Shown piece after piece: positions 62,101 to 64,000 of a stretch of 64,000 nt of DNA. Position numbers and translations under genes: made by a program. The stretch comes from Corallococcus interemptor (GTDB taxonomy: Bacteria; Myxococcota; Myxococcia; Myxococcales; Myxococcaceae), in assembly GCF_003668875.1 (NCBI RefSeq), contig NZ_RAWM01000004.1, forward strand, positions 84,212 through 148,211, written 5' to 3'. Below the pieces are notes generated by a model. It made no database searches, was not told where the DNA came from, and saw only the letters and a program-made list of their open reading frames with translations. The first letter of the stretch is position 1. Each line of letters begins with the position of its first letter.

Positions 62101-63479
62101 ATGATGTCGCCCCGGCCCTTGATGAAGAGGCCCCGGCGCGTCTCCCCCAAGAGCCGGTACACCGGCACCGAGCGCGAGACGCCCTTCAGCTTCGCGTCCT
62201 CGACGAACTCGGTGGCGAAGCCGCCCTGCTGGGAGCGCGCCTGGGTGTTGGCGCACAGGTGCACGCCGTCCTGGTGCCCGCCGTGCGTCATCAGGCGCGC
62301 GGCCATGTTCACCACTTCGCCCAGCGCCGAGTAGCCCTTGCGCGTGGGCGAGCCCATGTCGCCGCAGTAGGCGTGGCCGGTGGCGATGCCGATCTGCAGC
62401 TCATCCAGGAAGGGGAACTGCTCGCGGGCCTTGAGCAGCTTGCAGGCCAGCCGGCACGCCAGCACTTCCTTGTTCTGCTGCGCGGTGGGCGCGCCGAACA
62501 GGACGTAGAGCACGTTGCCCTTGTCCGTGAAGTCCGTCATCAGCAGCACGCCGCCGTGGTGGGCGGACTCGCGCTGGACGTATTCGTAGTAGGCGTTGAG
62601 GTCGCGGGTGAAGGCGTCCGGTTCCGAGTCCGCCCGCGCGTGGGTGAAGCGCACGAAGAAGCAGGTGACGTCGCGGAAGTCGCCCGCGAACTCCTGGTGC
62701 GCGGTGGTGATCTTCGTGAAGAGCACCGGGTGCAACAGCAGCGCGCACCGGCCCACCAGCTCCGCTCCGCCCGTGGGCGCGGGCAGCGGCCGCTTCTCCG
62801 CCTCCACCGGCGCGTCGGCCGCCAGCCGGTGGTTGCCGCCCTCGCGGGGCTCGCCCTTGCGCACGCCCTCCGGCAGCGCCGCCCAGGCGCGCGGGCTCAG
62901 GACGACCTCCGACACCGTGGCCTGCTTCTCCGCGCCCACCGCCTGCGCCAGCGGCTCGCCCACGAGCGCCGGGTGCATCCACAGGCCGGTGCCGCCCATC
63001 ACGATGCGCGTGGCCTCTCCAAACCCGATGCCGATGCGCGACGACACGCCGAAGCGCTGGCCCAGCAGCTCCAGCCGGGCGAAGCGCGCCAGCCTGCGCT
63101 GCACGCTCAGCGCGCACACCGCCGCGCGCTGCACGACGTCACCGTCGGCTTCACCGGGCGCGGCCTCGAAGCACGCGAGGATGGAGTCGCCGGCGAACTG
63201 GTAGATGTCCCCGCCGTGGTCGCGGACCACGTCGATCATCTCCGTGTAGTAGTTCGTCAGCAGGCGCTGGAGCGCGTCGATGCCGCGAGGCCCCGCGCCG
63301 CTCAGCCCCACCACGATGGGCGTGAAGCCCGCGATGTCCAGCAGCAGGATGGCCCCGCGCACCCCTTCCGCCCGGGGCAGCGCGTCCGCATCCTGGCTCC
63401 CGAGCCGCGCGAGGATGCCCGCTGGCATGTAGGGCGCCAGCATCGCGACGGCGGGATCAATGGGCTGCGTGGAGGTCAT
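59178..63479 (-). CDS. Soluble adenylyl cyclase-like protein: cyclase C1-C2, AAA ATPase, TPR
   Basis: A 1433-residue cytoplasmic protein with the domain plan of mammalian soluble adenylyl cyclase (ADCY10). Class III cyclase domain 1 (about 35-210) has both metal-binding Asp residues, D48 in LLDIAGFTPI and D98 in QFAGDSILACF. Domain 2 (about 262-445) has lost the first: VTCFFVRFTH has Arg277 at that place; it keeps MTDFTDKGN and VVNMAARL with the transition-state Asn/Arg. A P-loop ATPase follows (SGEAGIGKS, 488-495; LLLFFEDLHWAD Walker B), then a TPR-rich tail (~800-1400). It would make cAMP from ATP. The start ATG 63479 follows AGTCCCCTGGGATGA-type bases; no other gene overlaps. Confidence 0.9.
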   Translation of the reverse strand: MTSTQPIDPAVAMLAPYMPAGILARLGSQDADALPRAEGVRGAILLLDIAGFTPIVVGLSGAGPRGIDALQRLLTNYYTEMIDVVRDHGGDIYQFAGDSILACFEAAPGEADGDVVQRAAVCALSVQRRLARFARLELLGQRFGVSSRIGIGFGEATRIVMGGTGLWMHPALVGEPLAQAVGAEKQATVSEVVLSPRAWAALPEGVRKGEPREGGNHRLAADAPVEAEKRPLPAPTGGAELVGRCALLLHPVLFTKITTAHQEFAGDFRDVTCFFVRFTHARADSEPDAFTRDLNAYYEYVQRESAHHGGVLLMTDFTDKGNVLYVLFGAPTAQQNKEVLACRLACKLLKAREQFPFLDELQIGIATGHAYCGDMGSPTRKGYSALGEVVNMAARLMTHGGHQDGVHLCANTQARSQQGGFATEFVEDAKLKGVSRSVPVYRLLGETRRGLFIKGRGDIIGRSRELNVLHESLTASFEGQGRVCVVSGEAGIGKSRLGARVLEDAEEGGARALYGVCYSYEAFTPFFPWKEVLLQVFGLHDSDDTDAQLARLRQGLDGLEDVGPEWMPVVAGILGMSLEETPATAGMDARRKQQKVFQIVFQLLEKLSRAQPLLLFFEDLHWADYISLDLLQYLAVRVGSHRIMVLATMRPGDQLRGLRELPEFVPLDLMSLDDEDTRALLRVHLRLSPPDVALEDRLLAKVQGNPFFIESIVEGLSEQGYLGPVEPGSQRMELKRGLQDLLLPDSIQDVVLSRIDLLSETEKLVVKVASVIGRIFSLDAVAALVPTMGLSVLREAMDTLQRLGLILLEQEEPYTCLFKHIVIRDVAYNTLLVSAREDLHRRLARYLEQRANDNLAGSAGLLAFHFLAGNVEDKGLAYTLMAARSARAQYANDDALYHYNRALELLGTVVPVDKEVTLLQTRRVMQELAETLLQAGHYANAILMFEQCLVDEEEPQLQAELHLGLGRAHQEKGESALATQHLEKSLVLRGRSLPGSLPALGLRTLANLLLRGLASLLPFILRPLPAARLTTYLQQLSTLNSLIRIYYFADITKLTWATLVSTNMAERSRNDYAMSLARGYYGTLLFGAGLLKRARYHCEKALEYARRSKDPVAEGLALSRLGIQAFFANELERARTFQEEAVSTLRQVGERWERQTSLMMQATGEFLHSRFRTAVALYEQMGAIGVELNALMHQGWAHSWGPMCRYLLDEGDVGELCAELEQGLRISVEVADLANQCASLNHLANVTVREHQVEEAALVAVRCFKSIWSYQVMVPFLQVGLVDAAEAALFALEEGATVVPRKELLKIVKLACIKARVIARLYPYLKGPALRVTARSLALRKGPKAAEPVFLEAISVLEKSPNRWETGVAYFDAAVALPHRRDAFLARAREIFTEVEARAELRRVDRFQASLQVPPAEALPLPPAAQDRDLRVM

Positions 63480-63497
63480 CCCAGGGGGGCTTTCCGC

Positions 63498-63902
63498 TCA
63501 GGACAGGTGGGCGTAGCGCAGGTAGAGGGCGCCCAGGCACATGGCGCCGTAGAGGGGAATCTCCGCAGTCTCCAGCCAGGGCTGCTGCTTTCGCACCCAA
63601 CCCCAGATGTGCACCGCCGTCATGATGCCGCCAATGAGGCCGATGAGCTCGAAGATGACCAGGTGGCTCTTGGGGTCCGGGATGAACTGCACCACCGCGA
63701 TGATGACGGACAGCGCCAGCCCGCCCAGGCAGCGCGCGAAGTAGACCGTCAGGTCGTTGTTGCCCGTGGGCAGCTCCCACCCGAACCAGCGCGCCCAGCG
63801 CAGCGGGATGAACGTCAGCGGCAGTGCGTAGACGACCAGGAACACCGAGGTGGAGACCGCGAGGAACCAGCTGGCCAGCGGATAGTCGGGGTTGATGAAC
63901 AT
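63498..63902 (-). CDS. Small four-helix membrane protein
   Basis: A 134-residue inner-membrane protein with about four hydrophobic segments (FLAVSTSVFLVVYALPLTFIP, LSVIIAVVQFI, LIGLIGGIMTAVHIW, YGAMCLGALYL). I do not recognise a family. It is encoded upstream of the cyclase on the same strand with 18 bases between, so it is probably co-transcribed and may anchor or sense for it; that is an inference. ATG 63902 is taken; 98 further bases to the window edge hold no other gene. Confidence 0.65.
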   Translation of the reverse strand: MFINPDYPLASWFLAVSTSVFLVVYALPLTFIPLRWARWFGWELPTGNNDLTVYFARCLGGLALSVIIAVVQFIPDPKSHLVIFELIGLIGGIMTAVHIWGWVRKQQPWLETAEIPLYGAMCLGALYLRYAHLS

Positions 63903-64000
63903 GATGGCGACGTGGCGAGGAACGGCGTGCGCGTGCCGGCCACACCGTTCCCCAGGACGTCCATCCTAGAATCTTTTCCCTCCCCGTGGGGTGCCATCCC

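Overview
The window is very GC-rich throughout and almost fully coding. It reads as the chromosome of a fruiting myxobacterium (Myxococcota, Myxococcaceae; Corallococcus, Myxococcus or Pyxidicoccus are the closest guesses from memory). The reasons are many lipoproteins of unknown function, large one- and two-component signalling proteins, an LSFNG-repeat lipoprotein, and two toxin/immunity loci that resemble the Sit polymorphic toxins so far described only in myxobacteria. No tRNA, rRNA, intact insertion sequence, CRISPR array or prophage was seen.

Layout. 1-2863: 5' part of recG, greA and an FHA protein. 2884-9122: secreted or lipoproteins, and an ECF sigma factor translationally coupled to an unusual membrane protein combining a ZAS anti-sigma zinc finger, a TPR-like region and a CHAT protease. 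9238-16447: DUF1611 (DgcN-like), YebC, DUF2339, small lipoproteins, a DNRLRE lipoprotein and a membrane patatin phospholipase. 16496-17573: a SitI6-like immunity gene beside a frameshifted SitA6-like toxin lipoprotein. 17781-24396: ATL repair protein, VanY-type peptidase, PAS/PAS/GAF histidine kinase, a thiaminase I-like lipoprotein, a hydrolase and a CHAP-like lipoprotein. 24502-29080: two DUF4139 proteins in tandem plus a hydrolase.

29081-33351: SnoaL-like protein, FAD monooxygenase, RNase Z-like MBL protein, then a nuclease-toxin lipoprotein with a DUF3396 immunity protein. 33374-39981: Old Yellow Enzyme, peptide deformylase, desaturase, MaoC hydratase, Omp85 protein and DUF5995. 40140-44558: a cytochrome c cluster (triheme, lipoprotein, multiheme lipoprotein) that could carry electrons across the envelope. 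44754-54861: menA, a decayed OB-fold gene, a lytic transglycosylase, a lipoprotein, a leaderless M28 peptidase, a desaturase divergent from a heme-oxygenase-like diiron enzyme, and DUF47/PiT phosphate transport. 54917-63902: GT-C-like membrane protein, B12-type radical SAM enzyme, delta-9-type desaturase, a 1433-residue adenylyl cyclase built like animal soluble adenylyl cyclase, and a small membrane protein.

The most unusual items are the sigma/ZAS-TPR-CHAT pair (7786-8487 and 4718-7789), the broken SitA6/intact SitI6 locus, the second toxin/immunity cassette at 31655-33351, the thiaminase-like lipoprotein, the sAC-like cyclase, and the multiheme lipoprotein with a CXXXCH site. All family assignments come from reading the sequence and recalled family motifs; no database search was run.
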